Shown here in pieces: positions 8,608-15,539 of a stretch of 33,229 bases of DNA. The stretch lies in contig JAKPQL010000023.1 of assembly GCA_029547045.1 (NCBI GenBank), positions 1 through 33,229 on the forward strand. The letters are read 5' to 3'. Each line of letters begins with the position of its first letter. Within the stretch, counting starts at the first letter, position 1. This DNA is from Deltaproteobacteria bacterium (GTDB taxonomy: Bacteria; Desulfobacterota; Desulfomonilia; UBA1062). The position numbers were made by a program, and so were the translations under genes. A model generated the notes under the pieces. That model was not told where the DNA came from. It saw nothing but the letters and a program-made list of their open reading frames with translations, and ran no database searches.

Positions 8608-10107
8608 GTGGAGGAGCAGGCGCCAGGGAAGCGGAAGATCCTCATCGCGGACGACAACCGCGAGCTCAACGAGGCCATACGGGAGATGCTCGTGGAGTAT
8701 GGCTTCGACGTGGTACAGGCCTTTGACGGGGAAGAGGCCTTTGACCTCTATTCCCAGACCAGGCCCGATCTCACCTTCCTCGATTACCTCATGCCGAAGA
8801 TGGACGGGGTGGATGTCCTGGAAGAGATCATGACCATCGACCCCAATGCCCTGGTGGTGTTCATCACCGGAGAGGGCTCCGAGGATACGGCGGTCCAGGC
8901 CATGAAGGCCGGGGCAAAGGATTACGTCACCAAGCCCTTCTCCATGCAGTACCTTGTGCACACGGCCAGGAAGCTCATCAAGGATCACGAGCTGCAGCTC
9001 GAGAACGTCAGGCTCAAGGCCAGGGGGGACGCCTACAAGGACAACCTCGTCACCATCACCGAGACCATGGGCGAGGCGGTCCTCACCATCGACGCAAAAG
9101 GCACGGTCCAGTTCATGAACCACATGGCCCGCAAGCTCTGGGGGTCTTTGGAGGACATGAAGAACAAGCCCGTGGACGTGCTCATCCCGGACCCCACCGT
9201 GGACCTGTTCTCCGACATCAGGGAGGCCGCGGCCGGGAGCGAGGGGTACTTCCAGAACGAGTACACCTTCCGCAAGGCAGACGGAACGATCTTTTCAGGC
9301 CTGCTGAGCGCGTCCCAGCTCAAAAGCGAGCAGTACACCGGCAGCATCGTGCTCGTCATCCGGGACCTCACGGACATCGAGATGATGCGCAGGCAGGTCA
9401 TCAACGCGGAGAAGCTGGCATCCCTGGGCAAGGTGGTGGAAGGCGTGGCCCACGAGATCAGGAACTCGCTCACCTCCCTGGGAGGCTTTTCCCGCCGCCT
9501 GGGCAAGTCCGTGGACGCGAACTCCGCGGAGAAGGTCTATGTGGATTACATCATCGAGGACGTGAAGCGCCTCGAATCCATGATCCTGGACATCGAGGAG
9601 TACGTGAACTACACCAAGATCCACCGGCCCGAATTTGCCATGACCCACATCGAGGACGTCATCGAGAACGCCCTCATCAAGACCTTCGGGTCAGGGAAGT
9701 TCGGCGGTGTGGCCTACGAGGTCAACGTGCCTGCAGGTCTCGAGGAGGTCTATGCGGACCACGATTTCCTCGTGGAGGCCTTCTGGCATCTCTTCACCAA
9801 TGCCTGCGAGTCCATGGACGGGAAGGGGTCGCTCACCGTGAACGTGAGTCTCCACCCCCACTACCTCATCATCGACGTCGTCGATACCGGCAAGGGCATC
9901 CCCAGCGACGAGATCAAGGAGATCTTCAACCCGTTCTACACCTCGAAGCCCCGGGGCGCTGGTCTCGGGCTCTCCAAGGTCTACATGATCATCGAGGAGC
10001 ACGGCGGGTTCATCACGGTGAACAGCTCGCCGAACCAGGGGACCAGGATGCGGGTGTTCCTGTCGCGAAAACGCGGGATCAAGCCTCTCCAGTCCCAGGG
10101 GCAGTGA
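8608..10107 (+). CDS. Receiver-PAS-histidine kinase hybrid
   Basis: A 499-aa soluble signalling protein with no membrane segment. Residues ~9-125 form a receiver domain with the acidic pair D15/D16, phosphoacceptor D59 (FLDYLMPKMDG), T87 and K109 (YVTKPF). A PAS domain follows at about 145-265. Next is a HisKA dimerisation helix with H282 in VAHEIRNSL, then an HATPase domain with the N-box (TNACESM) and the DTGKGIP and GAGLGLS glycine boxes. There is no DNA-binding output. The receiver at the N-terminus suggests a kinase switched by another phosphodonor, inside a phosphorelay. The start is a GTG 1 nt after the folK stop, without a strong ribosome-binding site, so expression probably depends on readthrough from folK. 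Input and partner are unknown. Confidence 0.93.
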   Translation: MEEQAPGKRKILIADDNRELNEAIREMLVEYGFDVVQAFDGEEAFDLYSQTRPDLTFLDYLMPKMDGVDVLEEIMTIDPNALVVFITGEGSEDTAVQAMKAGAKDYVTKPFSMQYLVHTARKLIKDHELQLENVRLKARGDAYKDNLVTITETMGEAVLTIDAKGTVQFMNHMARKLWGSLEDMKNKPVDVLIPDPTVDLFSDIREAAAGSEGYFQNEYTFRKADGTIFSGLLSASQLKSEQYTGSIVLVIRDLTDIEMMRRQVINAEKLASLGKVVEGVAHEIRNSLTSLGGFSRRLGKSVDANSAEKVYVDYIIEDVKRLESMILDIEEYVNYTKIHRPEFAMTHIEDVIENALIKTFGSGKFGGVAYEVNVPAGLEEVYADHDFLVEAFWHLFTNACESMDGKGSLTVNVSLHPHYLIIDVVDTGKGIPSDEIKEIFNPFYTSKPRGAGLGLSKVYMIIEEHGGFITVNSSPNQGTRMRVFLSRKRGIKPLQSQGQ

Positions 10108-10117
10108 ACGTTGTCCC

Positions 10118-10152
10118 TTGACAGAGAGTACAATATTGAAATATTTAAAAAA
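10118..10152 (+). promoter_or_regulatory. Possible promoter for the lytic transglycosylase gene
   Basis: A perfect -35 hexamer TTGACA at 10118-10123 is followed by an AT-rich block; AATATT at 10140-10145 (16-nt spacer) is the best but imperfect -10. It sits just after the kinase stop in an otherwise GC-rich region and would start transcription about 25-30 nt before the ATG at 10180. Confidence 0.42.
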
Positions 10153-10179
10153 GATACTCCATCTGACGATATAGACTCT

Positions 10180-10770
10180 ATGAATGTGCGAAGGCTGACA
10201 TTGATCTGCACCCTTGTCATGACACTTGTCTGGGCATGCCCGTCCCATGCGGACATCTATGTCAGGAAGGGGCCCGACGGGACGCTGCACTTCAGCAACT
10301 GTCCCATGGGGAGCGACTGGAAGCTCTACGCCAAGGAGTCGAGGCCGCGATACTCGTACGCCCAGTATTCGAACCGGAAGTACTCCTCGTCCCAGTACGA
10401 CACCCTCATCTCCGCCATTGCCTACAACCAGGGCATGAACCCCACGGTGATCAAGAGCATCATCGCGGTTGAGTCTGGGTACAACCCCAATGCCCGGTCC
10501 TCCAAGGGCGCCATGGGGCTCATGCAACTCATGCCGCAGACCGCGCAGGATCTCGGGGTGATTGACCCATGGGACCCCACAGAGAACATCACGGCGGGCA
10601 CGAGGTACATCTCCTGGCTGCTGAGGAAGTACAACGGCAACCTGTCGCTCGCACTCGCGGCGTACAATGCGGGGCCCTCTGCGGTGGATACCTACGGCGG
10701 AATTCCTCCCTACCAGGAAACCACGGAGTATGTGAGAAATGTCCTTGCGAGAATGAACGGGGGAGGATAA
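10180..10770 (+). CDS. Periplasmic lytic transglycosylase (SLT domain, DUF4124-like N-terminus)
   Basis: Predicted to cleave peptidoglycan glycan strands in the periplasm. The ATG at 10180 is preferred because it begins a clean signal peptide (MNVRRLTLIC..., probable cleavage after SHA at residue 24); an upstream TTG at 10111 would add 23 polar residues before it. Next comes a short DUF4124-like segment (ADIYVRKGPDGTLHFSN), then the SLT domain from about residue 74 with catalytic E98 (IIAVESGYNP). The domain also has SSKGAMGLMQLMP and the LALAAYNAGP motif. The protein is 196 aa. No good ribosome-binding site precedes the ATG. The gene ends 9 nt before pgsA, so the two are probably co-transcribed. 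Confidence 0.92.
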   Translation: MNVRRLTLICTLVMTLVWACPSHADIYVRKGPDGTLHFSNCPMGSDWKLYAKESRPRYSYAQYSNRKYSSSQYDTLISAIAYNQGMNPTVIKSIIAVESGYNPNARSSKGAMGLMQLMPQTAQDLGVIDPWDPTENITAGTRYISWLLRKYNGNLSLALAAYNAGPSAVDTYGGIPPYQETTEYVRNVLARMNGGG

Positions 10771-10779
10771 TGAAGGGGA

Positions 10780-11334
10780 ATGAACATATCGAATGCACTG
10801 ACCGTTTCGCGGATCTTCATGGTCCCGGTCATTGCCCTTCTGCTTGCCCGTGACGACATCGTCCTGTCCTTCATAGCCGCATTGATCTTTTCCGCCGCTA
10901 TGGTGACGGACTTCCTGGACGGGTATTTCGCCCGGAAGTACCACATCGAATCCGACCTGGGCAAGCTCCTTGACCCCCTTGCGGACAAGATCCTCACCGG
11001 CACGGTTCTCATCATGCTCATACCCCTGGAAAGGGCGCCCGCATGGCTCGTGGCCGTGATCATCGCCCGGGAGCTGGCGGTGACCGGGCTCCGCAGCATT
11101 GCGGCGGAGAAGAACATCGTTATTGCCGCGGACTGGCTGGGAAAGTACAAGACCGCGTTCCAGTGCGTGGCCCTCATCCCGCTCATCGTACACTATTCCA
11201 TACCCTTCCCCCTCCTCGGACCGCTGCAGTTCCAGCTGGCAGGGGAGTTCTTCCTCTGGATAGCACTGTACTTCACCGTATGGTCCGGCGTGGATTACTT
11301 CATACGCTATGCACGGGCGGCTGCCCGGGCCTGA
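10780..11334 (+). CDS. pgsA: CDP-diacylglycerol-glycerol-3-phosphate 3-phosphatidyltransferase
   Basis: Inner-membrane enzyme that makes phosphatidylglycerol phosphate from CDP-diacylglycerol and glycerol 3-phosphate. The CDP-alcohol phosphotransferase signature is complete: D44, D47-G48, A51-R52, G61, D65 and D69 in the pattern DxxDGxxARx8GxxxDxxxD. The 184-aa length and several hydrophobic helices fit PgsA. An AAGGGG-type ribosome-binding site precedes the ATG. It follows the transglycosylase gene by 9 nt and ends in a GC-rich hairpin. A different CDP-alcohol transferase is possible but less likely. Confidence 0.93.
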   Translation: MNISNALTVSRIFMVPVIALLLARDDIVLSFIAALIFSAAMVTDFLDGYFARKYHIESDLGKLLDPLADKILTGTVLIMLIPLERAPAWLVAVIIARELAVTGLRSIAAEKNIVIAADWLGKYKTAFQCVALIPLIVHYSIPFPLLGPLQFQLAGEFFLWIALYFTVWSGVDYFIRYARAAARA

Positions 11335-11358
11335 ATCGCCCGGGACAGCAGGGTCTTT
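11320..11358 (+). terminator. Probable terminator of pgsA
   Basis: GCTGCCCGGGC at 11320-11330 pairs with GCCCGGGACAGC at 11338-11349 (one bulged base) around a 7-nt loop, followed by a short GGTCTTT. The stem spans the pgsA stop codon. The U-tract is weak. The next gene is on the opposite strand, which fits a terminator. Confidence 0.5.
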
Positions 11359-11368
11359 GGCGGGGTGG

Positions 11369-11593
11369 TTAGGCCTTCTTCTTTTCTTCGCCGGCAGTGC
11401 TGATGCCGAGCTCGGTATAGAGGGGGCACGTCCCTGAGGCTGCGCTGGAAAGCAGCATGCCCCCTGCAACCAGCGAGATGGCGGCAGCGAGGGTGATCCT
11501 GCCGCTTCTGACCATGAAGACGATGAGAATCAGCGCGATCCCTGCCCGCACGAGCCTGTCGACGGTGCCCACATTCTGTTCCATGGATTCCAT
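11369..11593 (-). CDS. DUF2892 (YgaP-type) inner-membrane protein
   Basis: A 74-aa protein with two predicted membrane helices (about residues 18-30 and 33-50) and the family's C-terminal motif GTCPLYTELGIST. This matches the DUF2892 domain, also found as the membrane part of YgaP sulfurtransferases. No rhodanese domain is attached here. The ATG at 11593 has a GGAGG about 7 nt upstream, which decides it over the internal ATG at 11584. Its own promoter is visible just upstream. Function is unknown; the single conserved Cys and the neighbouring thiol-redox genes are suggestive only. Confidence 0.85.
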   Translation of the reverse strand: MESMEQNVGTVDRLVRAGIALILIVFMVRSGRITLAAAISLVAGGMLLSSAASGTCPLYTELGISTAGEEKKKA

Positions 11594-11619
11594 GTATGAC
11601 CTCCGCTGTGATCTGGTCC

Positions 11620-11649
11620 ATTCTCCCCTGAAACCATGGGTGGTGTCAA
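11620..11649 (-). promoter_or_regulatory. Promoter of the DUF2892 gene
   Basis: On the minus strand TTGACA (11644-11649) is followed after 18 nt by GAGAAT (11620-11625). A start about 7 nt further on would leave a leader of roughly 20 nt carrying the GGAGG ribosome-binding site. Confidence 0.55.
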
Positions 11650-11739
11650 CACCCTCCGCAGTGCCTGCGCCCGTGACGAGTATTTGTGTTGAATCCGGAC
11701 AGAGAAGACATTAAGGTAGGGAGAAGGAGGGATTGAAGC

Positions 11740-11994
11740 ATGGGGAATGTTGTAAAGATCTACTCGCTCAGTACCTGCAGTCACTGCAAGGCCGCGAAGA
11801 AATTTCTCAGCGACGCCAGCGTCCCGTATGACTTCACCGATGTGGACCTTCTGGAGGGGGATGAGAAGGCCCTCGTCCTGAACGAGGTCAAGAAGTACAA
11901 CCCCCGACTCACCTTTCCCACCATCATTGTCAACAATGACAGGGTGATCATCGGGTTTCAGGACCGCGAGATCAAGGAGGCCCTGGGGCTATGA
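11740..11994 (+). CDS. Glutaredoxin-family redoxin
   Basis: An 84-aa thioredoxin-fold protein with the dithiol motif C13-S-H-C16 after the first strand (VVKIYSLSTC), a later TFPTIIVNN loop holding the cis-Pro, and GFQDREIKEAL at the C-terminal helix. It is similar in size to glutaredoxin/NrdH-type proteins. GAAGGAGG lies close to the ATG at a good distance. It overlaps the following FTR-like gene by 4 nt (ATGA), so the two are very probably a functional redox pair. Its reduction by the downstream protein rather than by glutathione is an inference. Confidence 0.92.
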   Translation: MGNVVKIYSLSTCSHCKAAKKFLSDASVPYDFTDVDLLEGDEKALVLNEVKKYNPRLTFPTIIVNNDRVIIGFQDREIKEALGL

Positions 11995-12323
11995 CAGAGG
12001 CGGAACAGCTTTTGGAGCGGCTCAAGCCCATCCAGGAGGCCAAGGGATTCTTCTTCAGCAATGATCGCGAGCGCGTGCTCGAGCTCCTGGATGCGCTGCT
12101 CCTGAACAGGAAACGCTACGGATACATGTGCTGCCCGTGCAGGTTGGCCTCTGGAGACAGGGAAAAGGACCGGGACATCATCTGTCCGTGCGAATATCGC
12201 GCGCCAGACGTGGCTGAGTACGGGAGCTGCTACTGCAACCTCTACGTATCGGGAGACTGGAACGCGGGCAGGGTTGCCCGCGTGTACGTACCCGAACGGA
12301 GGCCGCCGGAGAAGTATCTGTAA
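11991..12323 (+). CDS. Ferredoxin-thioredoxin reductase catalytic-subunit-like protein
   Basis: A 110-aa protein related to the catalytic chain of ferredoxin-thioredoxin reductase, which uses a [4Fe-4S] cluster next to a redox disulfide to pass ferredoxin electrons to a redoxin. Cys residues lie at 47, 48, 50, 65, 67, 80 and 82, in the pattern CPC-x14-CPC-x12-CxC. By analogy with the cyanobacterial enzyme, C48, C65, C67 and C80 would bind the cluster and C50/C82 form the disulfide. The last motif is CYC, whereas the classical enzyme has CHC with a functional His. No variable subunit gene is near. The 4-nt overlap with the glutaredoxin gene points to that protein as its substrate. Confidence 0.9.
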   Translation: MTEAEQLLERLKPIQEAKGFFFSNDRERVLELLDALLLNRKRYGYMCCPCRLASGDREKDRDIICPCEYRAPDVAEYGSCYCNLYVSGDWNAGRVARVYVPERRPPEKYL

Positions 12324-12343
12324 GGGGCGCGGGCCCTCCCCTT
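12322..12343. terminator. Small hairpin between convergent genes
   Basis: AAGGGG (12322-12327) can pair with CCCCTT (12338-12343); the stem touches the stop codons of both the FTR-like and PilZ genes. It has no U-tract, so a terminator role is only possible. Confidence 0.3.
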
Positions 12344-12651
12344 CAGAAGCTCAGGAGTGACGACAGGTCGTCGTCGTTGGCATAGGTGAACTGTATTGCC
12401 ATTCCGCGGTCATCTGTCCGGACGACCAGCCCCTGAATGTACACCGGTTTTCCGAGATGACCCTCGGCGTTGACCCGCATGGTGACGTATGCGTCCTTGT
12501 CGAGAACCGCCTCGGTGAGCATGAACATGCCGTTCGTGCTGATGTCCCCGATAAGGCCGCCCGATACCTTCTTGAGCGCGTCACTGTAGGTGATGGTGGC
12601 GTCCAGGGTGGACGGGAGTCGAACCCTTCTCTCTCTCCTGCGGTTTTTCAT
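12343..12651 (-). CDS. PilZ-domain protein
   Basis: A single-domain PilZ protein of 102 aa, likely a cyclic-di-GMP receptor. The N-terminal Arg cluster RRRERRVRL supplies the RxxxR motif, and D36-I-S38-T-N-G41 is the (D/N)xSxxG motif, so both ligand-binding elements are present. The ATG at 12651 is chosen because a GGGAGG lies 8 nt upstream and the domain begins at once; the open frame extends 45 codons further but would start at the predicted transcription start. No partner domain is attached, so it probably acts by binding another protein. The target is unknown. Confidence 0.88.
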   Translation of the reverse strand: MKNRRRERRVRLPSTLDATITYSDALKKVSGGLIGDISTNGMFMLTEAVLDKDAYVTMRVNAEGHLGKPVYIQGLVVRTDDRGMAIQFTYANDDDLSSLLSF

Positions 12652-12792
12652 CTGCTGTCCTCCCGCTCGTGTGATGGTGCGACACAACCGTGGAAAGGAC
12701 CCTGTCCTCCCATGGGGAACAGGGAATCCATGGCATCGAACATGAAGGGTACGCAATTCCAACAGGGAGTCTATGACATCTCGCAATATACC

Positions 12793-12820
12793 ATGATAAG
12801 CTTCTCCTAGGGAAAGTCAA
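12793..12820 (-). promoter_or_regulatory. Promoter of the PilZ gene
   Basis: On the minus strand TTGACT (12815-12820), a 16-nt spacer and TATCAT (12793-12798) make a good sigma70-type promoter, with 5 of 6 matches in each hexamer. The leader to the ATG at 12651 would be about 135 nt. Confidence 0.6.
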
Positions 12821-12897
12821 TGGGTATTTTGTGCAGTCATGGCAAGAGATTATCTGGTATCAGCGCCTGCCGTCAGGTGCACCGTCCGGTGGGTTTT

Positions 12898-14919
12898 CTA
12901 CCGGGGAAGAGGCAGGGGCGATAGCGAAGGTCCCTTCATGATGCGCCACCACGCAATACCGTGCAGGTCGTCATGGTAACGCTTCATCTCCGCGACAGCG
13001 GCGGCTGAGACATCGGGGGCAGCCCCCGACAGCGGCACGATGCGGGGTGTCTTGGCAATGTCCAGGAGGAAGGAGGGCTCCACCAGGAGGTTCCTCCCCA
13101 CGGCGAGAGACCTCGCTGCCTGGTTCAGCAGGTCCTTGCCCATGGCGTGATAGCGGAACCCTCGAGGGGCGGTAAGCTCCACCAGGGTGGGGATGATGTC
13201 CAGATGGCTGCCCGCCATGTGCCCGGGTGGCCGGATCCCCTGCAGGACATCCGGCCCGTAAAACACACAGGGTATGAGATGCTTCTCCCCGGGGTCGGGA
13301 TTCTCGGTGAGCCAGCGCCGCCCCGGATGGTCTGCGGTCACCACTACGAGGGAGCGGGGCAGCCCGGAGATGGCGGCACGGGAAAACCGCTCGATACATC
13401 TGTCCGCATACCAGAAATGACCGAGGAAGGTGAGGTCTTCCTCGTCGAGGTTCACGCCCGGCATGGAGGAGCGGGTCTCCTGCAGGGGGAATCCCTTGGA
13501 CAGGACGTCCACCGTATAGGGGGGGTGGAAGCTGGTGGTGAGGATCAGGTTGAAGCTGGGCGTGTCATCGCTGACGTGCTCCCTGACAAAGGCGAAGATG
13601 TGCTCGTCATCCACTCCCCACTCGTTGGAGGAGACCCACTCCCCCATGTGGCCACCGCCGTAGATCTCGTCGAATCCCTGGTCCCGGCAGAAATCCCCCA
13701 CCCTCTGCCAGCTCAGGTACCCGCCGTAGAAGAAGCGCACCCGATACCCCATGTCCTTATAGATCCTGGACAGGGAGGTGGGGTACATGGCGCGCGAGCT
13801 GGGCCGGTAGTTGGTCCGGATATCCGAGTCCGGGAGCCCGGTGACCAGGGTGTTCAGGCTGGTCATGGTGCCGTAGGAGGTGGCGACGAAGGGGGAGATG
13901 GCAATCCCATCGGCCGCGAGGCCCTTCAGGCCGTCGGCGATGTGCAGGGAAGCGTACCGCTCCTCCATGGGCCATGCGCTGTAGCTTTCCGCCACAATGT
14001 AGAAGATGTGCCGGGGGGGCTTCCCTTTGGGGCCTGAGGCTGTACGGAGCATGTACTGGTCGAGGTCCGCGTACCGGTCATTCGTGGCAAAGGCCCGCCT
14101 GCTGGCCTCCACGAGGTCCCGGTCCGGGATGTAGAGCGAGAGCCCCTCGGTCCTGGAGAGCTTGACCTGCTGGGCAATGGCGTAGCGCAGGGCGGTGTAG
14201 GGGTTGAGCACGGTGTTGTTGAGGAACTCATCCGCAGTGATGCCCGCATGCCGTTCCCGAACCGGCATGGACCCGAACGATCCCCGTGCGCCGAAGAACA
14301 TGAGCGTCACGATGAGCAGCGTTCCCGTGACGCGGGACGTCCTGGCGGGAAATATCCGCTCCTGGACTCCGGCGGTCAGGAGCGGCGATCGGAGGAACCG
14401 GCGCATCAGCCAGACGCCGAACGCGAGCACCGCGAAGAAGACGACTGCGCTCCTGAGAACGTGGTACGACTTGATGATGGTGAGCAGGATCGCGCCCAGG
14501 TCGTCGTAGATGAGGCCGAAGAGGAAGTGGTTGAACTGTTCCCCGAATTCCCTGAAGTACCCGATGGAGATGATGCAGAGAAAGGACGACATCACCAGGA
14601 ACAGCATGCCCATGGATTCACGTACTCGCTCGGCGCGCCGTTCGTTGCCCGTGAGGCCGGCGGCGATGCTGAACCCGAACGGGATCAGGATGGTAAAGGT
14701 GGAGATGACACTGTCGAACCGCATGCCGTTGAGGATCGCAATGGCAATGGTGAGCGCCGAACTCTTCCTGTCTATCTGTTCCCTGAAGACCAGGAGGAAG
14801 ATGGCGCGGTAGGCCAGGAAGAAGGACATGCACAGGACCCAGAGCTTGAGATCCTTCTGCCACTGCCTGAAGAAGCGGCCCCAGGGACTCAAGGGTGCAT
14901 GTTCGAGGTGGGCCTTCAT
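12898..14919 (-). CDS. LTA synthase/phosphoethanolamine-transferase-like membrane sulfatase-fold protein
   Basis: A 673-aa protein with about five N-terminal membrane helices (within residues ~25-230) and a large periplasmic alkaline-phosphatase-fold domain. Such enzymes move phosphoglycerol or phosphoethanolamine to glycans or lipids. Visible active-site features are E311 (YIVAESYSAW), the probable nucleophile T353 in YGTMTSLN, and the metal ligands D530-H531 (VVTADHPG). The start at 14919 (MKAHLEH) has a GGGAGG about 11 nt upstream; the frame is open to 15030, but that would overlap the likely -35 box. It stands alone as a transcription unit. The acceptor cannot be told from sequence; lipid A, osmoregulated glucans or another envelope glycan are possible. 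Confidence 0.88.
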   Translation of the reverse strand: MKAHLEHAPLSPWGRFFRQWQKDLKLWVLCMSFFLAYRAIFLLVFREQIDRKSSALTIAIAILNGMRFDSVISTFTILIPFGFSIAAGLTGNERRAERVRESMGMLFLVMSSFLCIISIGYFREFGEQFNHFLFGLIYDDLGAILLTIIKSYHVLRSAVVFFAVLAFGVWLMRRFLRSPLLTAGVQERIFPARTSRVTGTLLIVTLMFFGARGSFGSMPVRERHAGITADEFLNNTVLNPYTALRYAIAQQVKLSRTEGLSLYIPDRDLVEASRRAFATNDRYADLDQYMLRTASGPKGKPPRHIFYIVAESYSAWPMEERYASLHIADGLKGLAADGIAISPFVATSYGTMTSLNTLVTGLPDSDIRTNYRPSSRAMYPTSLSRIYKDMGYRVRFFYGGYLSWQRVGDFCRDQGFDEIYGGGHMGEWVSSNEWGVDDEHIFAFVREHVSDDTPSFNLILTTSFHPPYTVDVLSKGFPLQETRSSMPGVNLDEEDLTFLGHFWYADRCIERFSRAAISGLPRSLVVVTADHPGRRWLTENPDPGEKHLIPCVFYGPDVLQGIRPPGHMAGSHLDIIPTLVELTAPRGFRYHAMGKDLLNQAARSLAVGRNLLVEPSFLLDIAKTPRIVPLSGAAPDVSAAAVAEMKRYHDDLHGIAWWRIMKGPSLSPLPLPR

Positions 14920-15000
14920 GTGAGGATATACCTCCCGTGGTGCTTCGGTATCGCCGCTTGGGGTCTGTCTCACAGTCCTCTCAAGGGCCTGACAGGGGTT

Positions 15001-15030
15001 CGCATATCGTGTCCTCGTGCAGGTTGTCAA
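15001..15030 (-). promoter_or_regulatory. Possible promoter of the LTA-synthase-like gene
   Basis: Minus-strand TTGACA (15025-15030) lies 18 nt before TATGCG (15001-15006). The -35 box is perfect and the -10 poor. It would give a leader of about 75 nt. Confidence 0.42.
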
Positions 15031-15140
15031 TCGTCATGAGGGATGGGGCGAGTCCCGGCCGGGTGCACTCGGGCCGAGCTGCACCCCTGACATGGTCCCG
15101 GGGCGCACCGGGGACGCCGCTGCTGTATCGGGGTTCAGGC

Positions 15141-15446
15141 CTACTTGCAGACGGGCTTCGATCCGGACGGTAACCCCGCAAGGTGCTCGGCCACCAGGGG
15201 GATGTCCGCCTGGTCCACTGCAGCGCCCTTCTTCACCATGCGGGTCACCACCGTGAGCCAGGCATCCCGGTCCTTTTTCCCCAGGGCCGTGCAGACCTTG
15301 CCCGTGTCGTGGCAGGCGGAGCAGGCCTTCATGACGAGCCCTTCGGGGCTTTTCCGCTCGGTGCCTGCCTGGGAATAGGCCGTTGAAACGAACATGAGCA
15401 TGCACGCCGCGGCCGTAATGCCGAGGAAGACGGTGGGTCTCTTCAT
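15141..15446 (-). CDS. Periplasmic mono-heme cytochrome c
   Basis: A 101-aa protein with a signal peptide (MKRPTVFLGI..., cleavage near AYSQA at residue 26) and one heme motif, C42-S-A-C45-H46. M70 in the stretch WLTVVTRMVKKG is the likely sixth heme ligand. The domain resembles the small heme-binding domain found in quinohemoprotein amine dehydrogenases and other stand-alone cytochromes. The ATG at 15446 has GAGG about 8 nt upstream; the longer frame to 15494 adds residues before the signal peptide. Neighbours give no clue to its redox partner. Confidence 0.9.
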   Translation of the reverse strand: MKRPTVFLGITAAACMLMFVSTAYSQAGTERKSPEGLVMKACSACHDTGKVCTALGKKDRDAWLTVVTRMVKKGAAVDQADIPLVAEHLAGLPSGSKPVCK

Positions 15447-15539
15447 GAACACACCTCGCACTTCAGGGATACCTATCATATGCTCTCCTGACACGATACA
15501 TGCAAGAGCCCCGCGATACTGGCTCCGGAGTGATCCGGC

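Noticed and set aside
14248-15039. Plus-strand frame opposite the LTA-synthase-like gene
   Set aside because: The product is rich in E, G, H and P with no motif; the minus strand has membrane helices and a full active site.
15447-15539. Promoter for the cytochrome gene (TTGCAT and TATGAT, 19-nt spacing)
   Set aside because: The spacing is too long and the hexamers imperfect; not strong enough to list as a feature.
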